Position numbers and translations under genes: made by a program. A model generated the notes under the pieces. It saw only the letters and a list, made by a program, of their open reading frames with translations, was not told the DNA's origin and searched no databases. Below, piece by piece: positions 27,826-40,900 of a stretch of 64,000 nucleotides of DNA (positions within the stretch are counted from its first letter, which is position 1; each line of letters opens with the position of its first letter). Where the stretch lies: contig JAEHOE010000061.1 in the NCBI GenBank assembly GCA_016858145.1, forward strand, positions 639,051 through 703,050, in the 5' to 3' direction. Source of the stretch: Edaphochlamys debaryana. Lineage: Eukaryota > Chlorophyta > Chlorophyceae > Chlamydomonadales.

Positions 27826-30265
27826 GATCCTGCAAGGAGGCGGGCGGGCGGGGGTGGGAGGGGGGGTCGGGGGCGTCAGCACGCGTGCCGTGAGTATCGG
27901 TCGGGGAGGGCAGGAGTCCAAGGGAGCGCTGTATGCCCGTCGGCCGATCCCATTCACCGTTTGTGTGACAAGTGTGACCCGTCACTAGCGGACAAAAGGC
28001 TTTTTAACAGGAGAACACCCCTGAGCTCCCAGGGACCTGTATTCGATTATTCCCTTCACAGCGCGCCGCCCCCCAGGCGCCACAGTGCCGTGTCGAGGGA
28101 GCATTGCCCCGAAATGCACGTTGCTCGCAGCCTCAGGCTGCCGGTGTCCGGTGCCGCCTGTGCTGCGTCTGGAGCACGCAATTTTCGAAGCTCTACTGCG
28201 TGGTGTGAAAACTGGGGGGCGTTGTGGGGTCCCGGCCTGGCATGCTTTCGAAGGTGCTCAATTCGCCCTGCCAAGCCGAGCTCGCCTTGCGGCCCCACTT
28301 CGCAATTATGTTCATTTGGTGTTGCTAGGACGCACCAGTGCCTTGGAAGCGGGGAGCGCGGCGTCAGGGGTTGTACGGCCGATGTGTTGCATGGGGAAAA
28401 TAGGGTCTTCTAGCGCTCAAGTGCTAGTGCCCTTACACTGCGCTCCCACCACTGTCCCTCCCCTAGCGTGACACTATATGCCACCCTATGCAATCCCACG
28501 GCGCGCGGGCGCCTGCAACGATGCGCATGCTTTAGGAATCGCCCCCGCTGTCGGGGCCCTCCGCAGCTCCAAAGCACTGTTGGCTTCCCTTGGCTAGGCC
28601 CCCGTGAAACCTGGGCCCCGCTCCGACGCATACGGCGCAAGCGCGGCACAGCCAGCGTTCTCACCTGGTGAGGGGATCGCCGGCTGTAGCGGGCTGTAGC
28701 CGGGCGGGGGCGGGGTAGGTAGCAGGCCGCAACCGGCGCGGGTGCAGACCAAAAGCCTTCTGACCGCGAGTGGGCCCAAGAAGGCCGCCCTGGTAGACGC
28801 AAACGACGGATGAGGACGTGGGATGCGGGACAGACACCTGGGCAAGGCCCGGAGTCAGCACACAGGGACGCAGCTGATAATACGACCTGGCTAGAGCCTG
28901 GGTTTAAGGAGGGCGCGGTCCGGGCCAGCGCAGAGCTCGTGGCTGGGCTTCATGAGCGGTGTGGCCTCGGGTGCAGGGCTGCTGGTCTCGTGGCAGGACT
29001 CTGGAGCGAGTGACGAGTGGGGCAGGCGGCTGCGGCAGGCGGCGTACAGGGACGGCTGGCAGTGCGTGATTCGGAGGCGTGAAGAGGCCAAGGTGATTGG
29101 CGTTTGGAGACAAAGCTCAACTAGATGCGACCCGGAACTGTAGCTTGGCGCAAGCTGGAGTGGCGACCGCTGGCTTTGCAGACTGCACGGGTCGCTCCTC
29201 GCAAGAGGCACATGCAACACCATGACCCCGCTAAGACTTCACAACGGCTCCTGCTGCTTTCCCACAGCGGCAGATTCCGCCATTGCCTGAGGTTGAGCCC
29301 TGAGGCCAGTTCGTTAGCGACCCCTGTTGGCCACTTGCCCACTTGGCCAGAGTCACACACACCCGGGAATGCTGTAGAGCCGCACACCCGCAATGGGCGT
29401 TGAACCCGTTGCTTCCCTCTCAATCAACATACAGCAGAGTGCGCGCCGTGCTCGCAGCCCCGTCACTCCCTGCCCAGGGCAGGCGAACGTCGGTCTCCTA
29501 AACGCTCATACATCAGTCGCGAACATGTGCGCGCACGCCATACTATTAGCAGGGTGTCCCTGCTAATAGTCCATCCGTCCGTCTGATCCGTGGTATCATG
29601 CACGCATGCAGCAGCCTATTGAACAGGCGAGAAAGATGACACAAGCAACTGCACTGAGACTACAATAATGTGGGCTTAAGCCTTAGAGTGGAACTGTGAC
29701 ATGGACTACATGGACAAAGCAGCTGAGGGGGGAGCCTCCCCCGGGCCACATTCGGGGTGGCATCCAACTGACTAGATAGGATAGGCATGCAAGACGTGGA
29801 TGCGTTGGTGAGTTTCACGGACAAAAGCTCCGAGCGGGAAGACGAAAAGCGACAAGCGAGCGGGTCATCCCCAGGACCGGCCAAACTGCGCCGATAAACA
29901 CATACACTCTGGAATGAACACAGGTACCACCACCAGGGGGGTGAGGGCTGGATGCGTAGTATGGTCCTGCAGCACACACTCCATAGGTGCAAAACACGCG
30001 CTGAGCGAGGGGATCACTGCAAGGGATAGATGCAACTAAGAGTTTCGTAATACCATACGACCTGTTGGTAGCCCAAGCCGCCTGCCCACGAGCCCCAATC
30101 CATCTAAAAGACTTTGCAGTCAAGCGTTCCGGCGTGCTGGCTTGCGCAAGCCTACTCCTGCCTCCCGCCCCTCACCCTACTCACCCTCCTCCTGCTATCA
30201 CTCAAACGGTCAATCGACCCAACCAATCCTCCCATCCCCTGACAAGCCAGGAATAATGGACCAAC
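27826..30265. other. No gene recognised; right flank of the transposon island
   Basis: The first ~160 bp are the transposon's 5' intron and terminal region. The remainder shows no exon with family features on either strand. The only distinct structure is a perfect hairpin at 29,542-29,570. The 3' untranslated region of pherophorin 2 should occupy the last few hundred bases, but no TGTAA signal was found close to its stop. Confidence 0.45.
29542..29570. repeat. Perfect 13-bp inverted repeat with 3-base loop
   Basis: ACTATTAGCAGGG, then TGT, then its exact complement. It is moderately AT-rich in a GC-rich setting. It could be a transposon end, a cruciform or an RNA hairpin. Confidence 0.8.
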
Positions 30266-33200
30266 TCAATCGTCGATCTCAGGCCAGCTCATAGCTTCGG
30301 GGGGAGCGCCCATGATGTCCCACTCATCGTCCATCCGAAGGAAAGATGAGTCCGTGGGGCAGCCGTTGGTGTACCAGTTGGTGAGCAGCGGCACACAATC
30401 CTCCTCGTCGGTGCCCCAGTACGTGTCATAAAACATGGCCTCGAAGGAAACGTCGCTGCAGGTTGGAGAGCCGCCGCTCGTGAACCCAGTCATGGAGAGC
30501 GTGCTTCCTGCCCAGATGCCCGAAGTGGCTTGTGTGTAGGCCAGGACTTTGGAGAGTGCCACGTCCTCGCCCCTCACCGAGAGCCCGCCGCAGACCTGTG
30601 GGTGGCGGGATGGGGTGGGGTGGGGCGGGGCGGCCGGATGGCGGGGTGCGTCGGGTGGGGTCGGGTAGGGTGGATGGTATGGGCGGGTGGGTGGGTGGGG
30701 GTGGGCGCTGTGCGACGCGCCGTGGGTCCCCACAAGGTGGAGACAGAGCCGACGGTTCCCTCTCCTGCATGCGTGCTCTGCTGCATGCCTCCGGGTAGCA
30801 AACACGTTGTGAGCGGCGCGGCTGTGTGAGTGCGTGGGTACGGTACGCCTGGTACACTCGGAGTCCTTCTCCGCATGGCATGCATGGGCATGCCCCTGAA
30901 CCGGGTGCCCCTGAACCGCACTCTGAAGCTCAAGCGTGGCTCGAGCGGCTAGCTATGCCCGCGCTTTCTTGCGAGATAGACCCACCCCACGCACGAACCG
31001 CACACTCGCACGTCACCCTTCATGACCCCACACCGCACAACCATCCCGCTGCACACCGCACGACACCCGACCCACCGCCATGAGCACGTGGCTGTATTTG
31101 CCGTCCGCCGAGGTGCCCCCTCGGCAGCGCTCGACCTTGAACTTGGCGAAGTCGGATACGAACGCGTCCACCACGTTCTGCCTCAGCTTCTTGGCGTCGA
31201 CCTCGGCTTGGAGGGCGCTGGAGGGCGGGGTGGGATGGAGGGTGGGGTGGTAGGGTGGGGTGGGGTGGGGTAGGGGCGGGGAGGTTGGGGAGGTGGAGGG
31301 GCACAGAGCTGGGCACATGTAGTCCTTCCTAAGTAAGAAGGCTTGCCTGCCCGTGTGGTGGTGCCTGCTACACCCCTGGGCGGCGCAAACCTTGCAAATC
31401 TCCCCCACTTTACTCGCTCCCCGCCCCACCCCCGCCGGCCCTCACCGTTGCACCGAGTACCCAAACGTCCACTTCATGTTTTGGAGCACAGGGCTGCAGT
31501 CCACCGAACCATCGGCCGGGTTGAAATAAGTGGACTGCCTGTTGTCCTGCTGAGCTCCGAACTTAAAGCAAACGCGGCGGCACTTGGACGGCTCAACATA
31601 CGGCGGACTGGGTGGTTTACGCAGCTTCGGCGGGGACGGTGGCGGGCTGAATTCGCACTGGTAGCCCGTGGAGGCCTCGCAGCTGCTGCTGATGGATTCC
31701 TCGCCACTGACCGTCACACTCCAGTCCAAACACGCAGAGTGAGGCGTGTAGTCGAAGCCAGTCATCGCAGCGGCAATGTCATCGATGTATTCGTCTCCAT
31801 CCCAGGAAGTGTCCGAGTCGAGGGATTGAACCAACATGAAGGCGAAGCGCGGGCGGCTGAGGGGGCCGCAGTACTGTGGGGGGGGGTAGATGAGGAGAGG
31901 ACAGGGGATGCATTGGGGCCAGGCGGCTGTGGAGCACACGGGCGGAAGGACGGGCGGAGCTCTACCGTGGGAGTACCCAGAGTCACCGCAGGCTAGCGGG
32001 GTGGGGCGGCATGCATGTGAGGGAGTTCAGCCCTGCTACTAAATAGAAGGCACGCTGATTGCTCACCTCAACCGTAGTGGTGTAGATGAGCATATCCTCA
32101 TTATCGGGGTAGTTGGGATCCGGCTCTGAACGGCTTTCGCATCGGGTCACGCTCCACTCGTCCGGGTTGATGACAGCGGGCAGGTCCCAATCCTTCAGTT
32201 TGACACTGACGGACTCCTGGAGGTCTGGCACGAACACGTCCTTGAACAGACCCTGGACCTTGGAGCAAGCCGGCCCGAGTTGCGGGCTGTACCCGCGCAT
32301 AGAGGCCGTCCAGGTCATGCACTGGCGAGCGCACTCGGGAGGGCTCGGTGTGCAGGTATAACCGGTGGAGGCCTCGCACTTGGAGCTGCCATCACTGCCA
32401 CGCAGGGATACTGCCCAATCCGTGCACACCGCTTGGGGTGTGTAATCAAAGCCGGTCATCAAGTTGCCAAGGTCATCGATGTCCTCGAGTCCATCCCAGG
32501 ACTTGCGCGATGCGAGGGATTCCGCAAGCATGAAGGCGAAGCGCGGGTTGACGGGGCCGCAGTACTGTGGGGGGTTAGAAGAGGCAGGGGATGAGGCAAC
32601 GGACGAGGGACGCACCAGGGTGCGGGGTCAGGCGGCAGAAAAGCAGGTAGACAGGGATGGAGCACGCACACGCACTGCTGGGGATGCGTGCAATGTGTGG
32701 GGCTCTACCTACCTAGATCTAGAGTGGGCACATAGATAGGCGAGCAGATTGCGTGGGACATCATCAATGCAGGGAAGGCCTGAGACGTGAGAGCCCGCCC
32801 TGCTGCTGAATCGAGGGCACGCTACCGATAGTTGCTCACCTCAACCGTAGTGGAGTAGATAAGCATATCCTCATCATTGGGGTGGTCAGGATTAGGCGCT
32901 GAACTGCTCTCGCAACGGGTCACGCTCCACTCGTCGGGGTTAATGACTGCGGGCAGGTCCCGATCCTTCAGTTTGGTACTGACGGATGCCTGAAGGTCTG
33001 GCACGAACACGTCCTTGAATAGACTCCAGACGGTGGAGCAGTCCGGCCCGAGTTCCGGACTGTAGCCAGGCATAGAGGCCGTCCACGTCATGCACTGGTA
33101 CATGCACTCTTGCGCGGGTGGGGGCTGCGTCTTAGTGCTCTTCGGCGGTGGAGACTTGGGCGGAGGAGGTGGAGGGGGTGGCGGGGGAGGGGGCGGGCTG

Positions 33201-36200
33201 GGGGGAGGGGGCGGCGGTGGAGGACTACTCGGCTTGGGGTGGGGTGGGGACGGAGGCCGGGGCCGGGGCGAGGGTGGAGAGCGCCGGGGCCGGGGCGAGG
33301 GTGGAGAGCGCAAGGGACGGGGCGAGGGCGGGGAGGGCTTCGCGCGGGGCGAGGGTGGAGACGGCGGCGGCATGGGCGGAGGCGGTTGGCAGAAGCTCGC
33401 CCAGTTCGTACCGCAAACTGGTACGGACTGACTAGATCCCGATCCGTAGCCGTACACAAGCAGGGTTGAGTAGGGGCACTCGGACTCTCTTGAGGAGCCT
33501 TGGCCCGTGAGCACGCGGGCGTGTTGGTCAAGGGAGATCTTGCCCTGCCACGTGCGGTACGACAGGGCCCGCGGTACGGCAGGGCCGCCCAGGACCTGGG
33601 AGAGGTCCCCGGTGTAGTTGGTGCACATCTGAGGGCGGGGTCGCAGATCAAGGAGGGGAAGAGGGGGCATGCGTGTTCAAGCTGATTCGCTAGGCTGCCG
33701 TGGATGTGTATGTGGCGAGCGTGCAAGCCGGGGCCAAGGCGCCATGGTGACAGCACCCCGATCGAATCCTACACACGATCCTTCAGGGCAAGCAGGCCGA
33801 CACAGTGCTACCGAGATGCCGCCTCTGACTGCGTGCTAGCCGCCCCCCCTTGGATACATTGCCTTACCGTAAAGGTGGAGGCATACGTCGAAGTTATCCT
33901 GCTCATCAGGCGGTAGGAGCAGTCGCTGAGGCGCCACTGCTGCCGGAGAAATGCATTGATCGTCGCGTTTGAAACGCCTTGTTGCTGCATCACGCTCGCG
34001 ACGTCAGGAAGAAAGGTCGTGTTGAAATAAGCCGTCAGGTCCTCACAGCAGCTTGTGTTGCCCAAGCACTTGGCCGTGAAGTCGGAATCATCTTCCCACT
34101 CGATCGGACCGACGGGGGCATCGGCGTATGTCATGCTGGTGCTTAACTGAACGCACTGAGATGTGCAGACCGTGGGCTGAGGGGGAGGGGCGCGCCTGTG
34201 GGGATGATGGGGTGGAGGGGAGCGGGGAGGGGGGGCGGGTCAGTGAGCTAGGGGCCCCACCCTGTCACGGGCTCAAGCAGGCCCTGCCTCCCGCCCCCCT
34301 CTGCCCTTCCAGCCCAAGCCCCCTAGCGAGGCAAGGCTACGCATGCAACAACCCGGCCGTGCCGTTCAGGGGTGCCGTACGCACATGGGCGGCGGTGAGA
34401 TCCTCGGTGGGGGATTCGGCGAGGGGGGCGGCGACCAGTAGTTCGTACACACGCTGTCCGTGCGAGCCTCGCACTGCGGCTTCGGATCTTCCGCCATATC
34501 GAAGGCCTCAATCATAGCGCTGACGCACAACCTGCGGAGGTGGGTTGACAGGCAGGAAGGGATGCGGGTTCAGTTCCTTGGAGCCCCACGCACCTATCGA
34601 ATTGAGAGTGCGCACCGCCGCAGGGCAATGCTGCTAGCTTCAGGTCGTCAGGCGGCTTTATGTGGTGCGCATACTTCGCAAAACGTAGCGGCTAATAAAC
34701 TAGTCAGCGTAGTATGCAGCCTGCTGTGCGTGCAACGGGCGGGACGCCCTACGCCTAGCCCACGTGAACTTCTGAAGGCCCTTCAGCGTCCCACCTGTTG
34801 CCGTTGCCGTCAACAAAGCTATAGCCGGTAATGTCGCTTGCGTGCTCCTTGAGGGGGATACTGCCAGACCACGTGGTAAAGTTGAGGGCTTTGGAGATGG
34901 CCGGTCCGAGGCCGTTTTTAGTCAGATTGCCACAGAACTGCGTGGGGGGTGGCGGGCAGAGTAAGCGTGTGCAGAGGGGGTGAACTAGCACCCAGCCGGG
35001 GAGCCATGGGGCGTGACCAGCGGGCAGGGGCGTAAGGGAAGCCCCGCAAGCAGGGCGTGCGCTGCAATGCGCGGCCTGCAAGGCAGCAGGCGTGGATTGG
35101 TAGCGTGGGGCCAGGGGAGGTCACCCTGGGAACACGCGCTGCGTTCTGCTGTGTGCACGAGGCCCCCATCGATCTACCGTACCCAGCTAGCAGCTAGCTT
35201 AGTCAGCACGGCCCACGTGCAACCCAGTCCAGGGCAAGTCTGGGCTTCAAGGCCGTCTACGACGCACCAGCATCTCTGACTCGTAGACCGACGGTATGCC
35301 GCCGCCCAGCCCCACGAGGACCCAGGAGCACTTGGCCAACCCCCAGCGCCTGCAGCATGGGGGCATGCACGGCTCAGTCAGCTGAAAGCCGACGGATACT
35401 GGGCCCAGACAGATCCGCAGGCGGGGGTTGACTTGCATGTGAAGCATATATATACAGCAGTTGTGCCTGCACCCACACTACTCTCGCTCCACAGCTAGCT
35501 GTGGGGAGCTCTGCATTTCGCACGTCTGACCACCACGCGCAGTGTCTCCGCCAGGGTACCGGTCAGGAGAGCCTCAGAGATAGAGCCCAAGCGAGCGCAC
35601 TTTGCACACACCTGGCCGCGTTAACGCTGTCAGCCATGCTGATGACCGAAGGCCCCACCGCAGCAGCGAGGTCCGGGAAGAAGACCCTCCGGAAGTAGTT
35701 GGTCTGGTTGGTGGCCAGCGCCGGGTCGCAATCGTTGGTGATGTTTGGTGGCGCGACCGGCGTGGTCAGCGTGAAGCGGATGCACTGCGTGTAGCAATTG
35801 CTTTGGGCGCCTCTGCAGGGTGGGGGCGAAGGGGTGGGGCGGGGTCGGGCGGGGTGGGTGAGCATCGGGCATCGGGGGCGTGAGTGAGGGTCGCGCGGGG
35901 GAAGGTCGGGCGGGCCAGGTAGGTGGGCGGGGTGACGTTGGGTTTCGGCGGGCCGGCCAGACGTGGCCGCAAGACTCGTCGAGTGTGTGCCGAGCATAGA
36001 CAACGCGTTGCTCTGCTCGCAAGGGGTGGCGGCGGCGGACCCTCGCTTGATGTCACCGCGCACGAGCGACGAACTTCGCGCAGCCGCAGTTCCCGACTGC
36101 CTCCAGCCCCCACGCATATGGTAGTCTACTGATATGCAAGCGCGCATTTAACATGCGTGGCACAAAGCTCCTGCTTCACTATGAAGGACGGACGGACGGA

Positions 36201-36281
36201 CATCGCTCGGGGCATGAACGAGTGAACTCACGCGACGGCGATCGCCGCAGCCGCGAGGACCACAGCGATGATAGTCTTCAT
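30266..36281 (-). CDS. Pherophorin gene, copy 2 (complete, five domains)
   Basis: Complete 11-exon model: 36,232-36,281; 35,612-35,812; 35,268-35,349; 34,795-34,937; 34,381-34,531; 33,868-34,176; 32,840-33,628; 32,067-32,564; 31,446-31,873; 31,076-31,217; 30,266-30,595. Total 3,123 nt, 1,040 residues. A 17-residue signal peptide is followed by GAQSNCYTQC. Five cysteine-rich pherophorin domains begin near residues 20, 212, 487, 653 and 839. A ~94-residue Pro/Ser/Arg linker (393-486) lies between domains 2 and 3, and a short PPPSPNPPPRISPP linker between 1 and 2. Known pherophorins usually have two domains around one hydroxyproline rod, so five is unusual. The product should be secreted to the cell wall or extracellular matrix. 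It is transcribed divergently from SAE1. Confidence 0.9.
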
Positions 36282-37912
36282 GTCTTGCTCTTGTACATAT
36301 GCTCGGAAGGCTTGTCCAGGAGTGTGGCTGACCGCACGCAGGTACGCACGCTCCAGGCTCCTAGCGCGTTGACGTCAACACTGGTAGCCAAGGTAAGAAG
36401 TGCGCGGACGTGCCTAATGCATGCAATGGGGCGGAGCAATGCGCATCCTGACGTCGCCCGTGTTGTCCTGCGCCCAGTTACGCCAGAAACCGGCCATGGC
36501 CGACGGTCGAAGCGGTCGTACGCCGAACTCGCACCTACCTACCCGCCCGTGGCGCGCCATTTGTTATGTTGTCTTTGGAGAAAATGCATTAGACTGCCAG
36601 CATGTCTGGCGGCCAAGCGAGATTTGGGCGCGCTCGCTGACTGTGTGCGCGGTGCGCGCGTGTGTATGCGCCCGTCTGCGGCTGAGTGCGAGCTCCGGCA
36701 AGCCCGTGCACCCGGGCGGCACCTGGCACGCACCGTACTTCGAGTCCCCGACACCCCGAAAGCCCTTAAAGCAGTGAGCGTCAATCGCTAAAGCATGCCG
36801 CCCCGCCCAGGCCCATCTGCACCTGCAGCGACAGCTCCCCCTCCTCCGCTAGGGCCCGTCCCAGGGCCTGCAAGCGCACCTCCTCCGTCCCCATGGAGCC
36901 CACAAACAGCAGCAGCAGGTTAGCTTCGTTGAGCTTGGAGAAGGCGCACAGGCGCATGGACGCGTCGGCTCACGAGTTGGGCGGCATCGAGCCATGGCTG
37001 CACGATTTCCTCATGGACGGGGTGCCAGACGTCGCCCTCCAGCACCGGGTCTTGGAGGTCACAGGACGTGCTGCCGTCGTCGGTTTGGGGCAGGTCGCGT
37101 GCAACTTGGCTGAAGAACGAGAGCACGTGGCGGTGGGCGAGGGCGAGCATGGGGCGCGGTCGGCCGTCCACGAGGATCAGGACATTCAGGCGGCTGTGGA
37201 CATCTGGCGGGCAGGTCGGCAGCACCGAGCACGGCGACTCAGATTGTGTATGTGGTGCAGAAGATGTGTTCATGTCGCAACTATAAGGCGTCGGTACCGC
37301 GTCTGGGTGGGGACGGAATCAACGGGATGTTGGGAGCCAGAGAGCATGGTGAGGCGGAATCGTCGGGCATACTTCTGGAGGAGCGATTATCGGGGCAGCG
37401 CAAGGAAGCGGCACCGAGGCCCCTACATGGGGTGATAGCGACGACAGCAACCATAGTTCAAGCGCAACACGGCTTCCAAGCCGAGGCGCGAGAGGTCTCG
37501 TCGCGGCATGTGCGGCATCGCGGGAAGCCGCGGGACTGCTTATCGGCAAGCGAGGAGGGAGTCTGCGGAAGGGACGTGTCGTCAGACTGAAGGGAGGGAA
37601 AGCGGGGCAAGGCAGGGTAACTGACAGCTACCGCTAGGGGAGCCGGGGGGGGCGCTGGGGGTGGGAGCGGGTTACGGCGTGCGGCTCGTGCCCGTTCCCG
37701 CCTGAAGCGCACTGTCTCCAAACAGGGTTGCGAAGACTTATAATTCTCCTTCCCACTCCTTTAAAGCGCAAGCTCGCTAACGACACGTTCGCGCCCGCAT
37801 TCGTGCGCCCTCAAGTGCAACCTGTTTCCTTAGCTTCGGCTTTGATTAACCTCACGCTTATAAAGTAGCAAGACACTGATCGGCACCTGCCAAGGCGCGC
37901 GGCTGAGGAAGC
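36282..37912. promoter_or_regulatory. Divergent upstream region between pherophorin 2 and SAE1
   Basis: 1.63 kb separating two head-to-head start codons; it should contain both promoters. It is conserved with 5,673-7,229. AT-richer stretches lie near 36,560 and 37,735, but no core promoter motif was assigned. The central part carries the coding relic listed next. Confidence 0.5.
36790..37290 (-). pseudogene. Coding relic, unknown family (better preserved copy)
   Basis: The minus strand encodes two protein-like pieces. One includes CSVLPTCPPDV, LILVDGRPRPMLALAHRHV, SFFSQVARDLPQTDDG and VHEEIVQPWLDAAQL, and ends at a GTGAGC donor-like site. The other includes FSKLNEANLLLLFVGSMG and LALGRALAEEGELSL-type sequence. 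They are separated by only about 40 bp, too short for a normal intron here. No start or terminal exon was found. It may be a degenerate gene or an exon pair of an unannotated transcript. Family not recognised. Confidence 0.4.
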
Positions 37913-40900
37913 ATGGCGCCAGCGCTGGACACGCTTACGGAGGCGCACGCGGCCGTGTATGACCGCCAGCTGCGCGTATGGGGAGTGGAGGTGCAACGCA
38001 GGTGCGCTGAGGGCGCTGCTCCGCGCTCGTGCACTGATCTCGGCTTCCCGCTCACCGTGCAGTGTTATCACGCCGCGCTCTCCCGCAGGCTGATGGAGGC
38101 CAAGGTGCTCATCCTCGGCCTCGGAGGGTTGGCGGCCGAGGTGCGAGCTGGGTCCCGGCCTACTTGCACCCGGTGCCCCGAGGTGCCGTGCAACGTGCTG
38201 CTGCCATACTCCCGACATGCCCACCCGCCTGACGCCCTGCCCAGCTGCTCGCCACCTCTCCCTCTACCGCCCTCCTTCGACACGCCCTCCCTCTCCCGCC
38301 TGTTCCTCGTTCTCCAGATCGCCAAGAACATCGTGCTGGCGGGGGTGGGCACCGTGGCGCTGCGCGATGATGCGCCCGCGGCATCCGCCCCGGCGGGCAA
38401 CTTCCTGGTCACTGACGCGGACCGGGGCACGGCCAAGACGTGGGTGGCGTGGCGTGGTCTTGGGGAGGCGAGCAGTGGTGTGGGTGTGCTGTGCTGTGCT
38501 GTGCTGTGGGCGCGGGAATAGGGTTATGGGGCACTGGTCTTCCGCTGGTGTGGGCGAGGGTGGGGTGTGCTATGGGCGTGGGGATCAGGTGTCCTAGCTT
38601 AGCGTTGTCCTTGCGTGTTGGAAGTGCAGGAATGCAAGCGCGTGTGACGGTCTGGGTGTGTCGCGGAAGCGCGGTGGTGGTGGTAGCGTGAGGCGTGTGG
38701 GGTGCAGGTGTGCGTTGGTTGTTGAGTGGGCATGGGTGCGTGGGGTGTCGGCTGTGGGGTGGGGTGTGAGGCGGGGGCCGTGGGCCCCCGGCATGCGGCG
38801 TGGGCGGGGAGGCGACCCATATGGGCTGGTACTAGGGTTCAGGGGAGGAGGGCACGAGTCAGGGCGTGAGTGATACCGTTCCCACCCCCCTGCCGTACTG
38901 CCGTACAGGGTGGCTGAGGCCAGTGCAGCCACGCTTGCGGCCATGAACCCGCTCATGGTGGTCAAGGTGGGTCGGGGGGGAGAAAGGGGCAGAGGGGGAG
39001 GGGGGCGGTTGATGTGGGTCGGGGGGGGAGAAAGGGGCAGAGGGGGAGGGTGGGGGTTGATGTGGGTCGGGGGGGGGAGAAAGGGGCAGAGGGGGAGGGG
39101 GGCGGTTGATGTGGGTCGGGGGGGGGAGAAAGGGGGCAGAGGGGGAGGGGGGCGGTTGATGTGGGTCGGGGATGTGGGTTGGGGTTGCGGAAGGGAGTGA
39201 CGGTCTGGGGCCGAACGATTGGTGGTCTAGGTGGGTGGTGGAGGGGCAGGGGCAGAGGGTGGGGGCCCGGGGTGGGGGAGGGGAAGGGACAGTGGGTGGG
39301 GCCCTGGGGTGGGGCAGCGGCACGGGTAGAGGGTGGGGCGGTCAAGGTGGGTCAGGAGGAGGGTAAGCGTGTGGATTTGGGAGTCGGGTTGGGAGTTGCA
39401 GGGTCAAGGGGGGGGGGACATTTAGGCAGCTTGAGGTAGGGGGCAGGATGCGAGGAGGGGAAGGGGAGGCGGGACTGCTGGGACTGCGTCCCTGCTGAGG
39501 AGGGACGGAGCGTGCTGCGGGCGAACAACGCGCGGTGGGGCAGGGTGAGGCGCTGCAGTGCGCAGGGGGGGCGTGGGCGGCCAGGAGGGTGGGAGCTAGG
39601 GCTGCATGTGAGGGGTTTGGTGGGGGGCGAATGGGCGGAAAGCCTACATGAAGTCGGAAGCCAAGCTGAGGAGCAGCGGAAAGTGTGTCCGTCCGCCCGT
39701 TCCCTGGCCCTCACGCGGCCCCCTCAGCCCTTCACGGCTTCACCACGCCCCGCCCCCCACCCCCTCCCCTGCCCCGACCCCAGGTGGAGCCGGGGCCAGC
39801 GGGGGCGGCGGAGCTGGCACAGCCTTTGGCGGAGGGGGAGCAGGTGGGTGCCGGGTCCGTCGTTGTAACGAGAAGAGGGTCAGGCGTGGTCCGAAGGGGG
39901 AGGGGGAGGGCACCTGCGAGCGTGCGGGTAGAGTGGGTGGGTGGGTGCGGGGGGCGGGGTGATGCGGGGGGCGGCCGTGGGGCCGGAACCGAGGGGAACA
40001 CATCGGGACTGTGTACAGACCAGGCGCGTCGGGGTTGGATGAGGGGGGTGGACGGGGGAGCAGGTGGGAATTTATGCAGGGTCAGGCTTGGCCTGTGCGG
40101 GGCGGTGAGGGCGCCTGCGATTGGGTGGGCCGGGTGGGTGGTGCGGGTGGTCCAGGCTGGTGGGGGCGCGGGGGGCTGGTGGGTGGGCGGGTGCCCGGGG
40201 TGCGGGGGCGCATGGGCCGTAGGGGGGGCCGCCGCCGTCAGACCATGGCACTCACGCCTGAGTGCTGCGTCCCAACCGCCAACCGCAGGCGCCCGCCGGG
40301 TCGTTGCGGTCGTTGGTCGCCTCGTACGACGTGGTGGTTGCCACGGGGCTGCCGCTGCACCAGGCACGGCAGGGCGGCAGTACGGGGTCGCCTGGCACCG
40401 GACGGTTGGCGAATTTAAGCCTAGGGATTTGGAGCAACGGACGAGCCAGATCAGCGCACACCGTCCCTTTCCCCCCTCCATCCCATTCCCTCCCAACCCC
40501 GCACACACTCCTCCGCGGGATGGGTGGGGCTTCGAACTCGGGCCTCGGCTCCGTATCTAAGGCCCGCCGGCTAATCACCGGCTAACACATTCCCCCCCAC
40601 TGCCATCGTCAACAACGCATCCCTTGCGCATCCCTGCCCCTCTTCTCCCGACCCCCTCACCCCACCGACCTCCCTCTCCTCTTCCCCCTCTCCTCCGCCC
40701 CCTCTCCCCCCCCCCCCCATGCACACAGGTGGCCGCCCTCAGCGATGCCGTGCGGGCCGCGGGCCGGCAGCTGTTCGCGGGGGAGGTGCGGGGCGTGAGC
40801 TCCTACGTGTTCGTGGACCTGGGGGGGCAGCACACGTACACCGACAAGGTGGGGGGCGCAGGGGGGAATTGGGGAGGAGAGGGGGGAGGAGAGGGGGGAG

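Larger units (their letters stand above)
31008..37965. repeat. Segmental duplication, copy 2
   Basis: Counterpart of 1-7,708. It contains the empty sites of the hAT element (intron 2 near 35,540) and of the Harbinger MITE (single TTA in SAE1 exon 1). Beyond 37,965 SAE1 continues here, whereas copy 1 changes to unrelated sequence. The left edge may be further left, because the copy 1 side is cut by the window. Confidence 0.9.

Noticed and set aside
35390..35470. Longer version of pherophorin exon 3 starting at GTGCAG in copy 2
   Set aside because: The acceptor is absent in copy 1 and its frame there hits a stop; the shorter 82-bp exon is conserved in length and phase in both copies.
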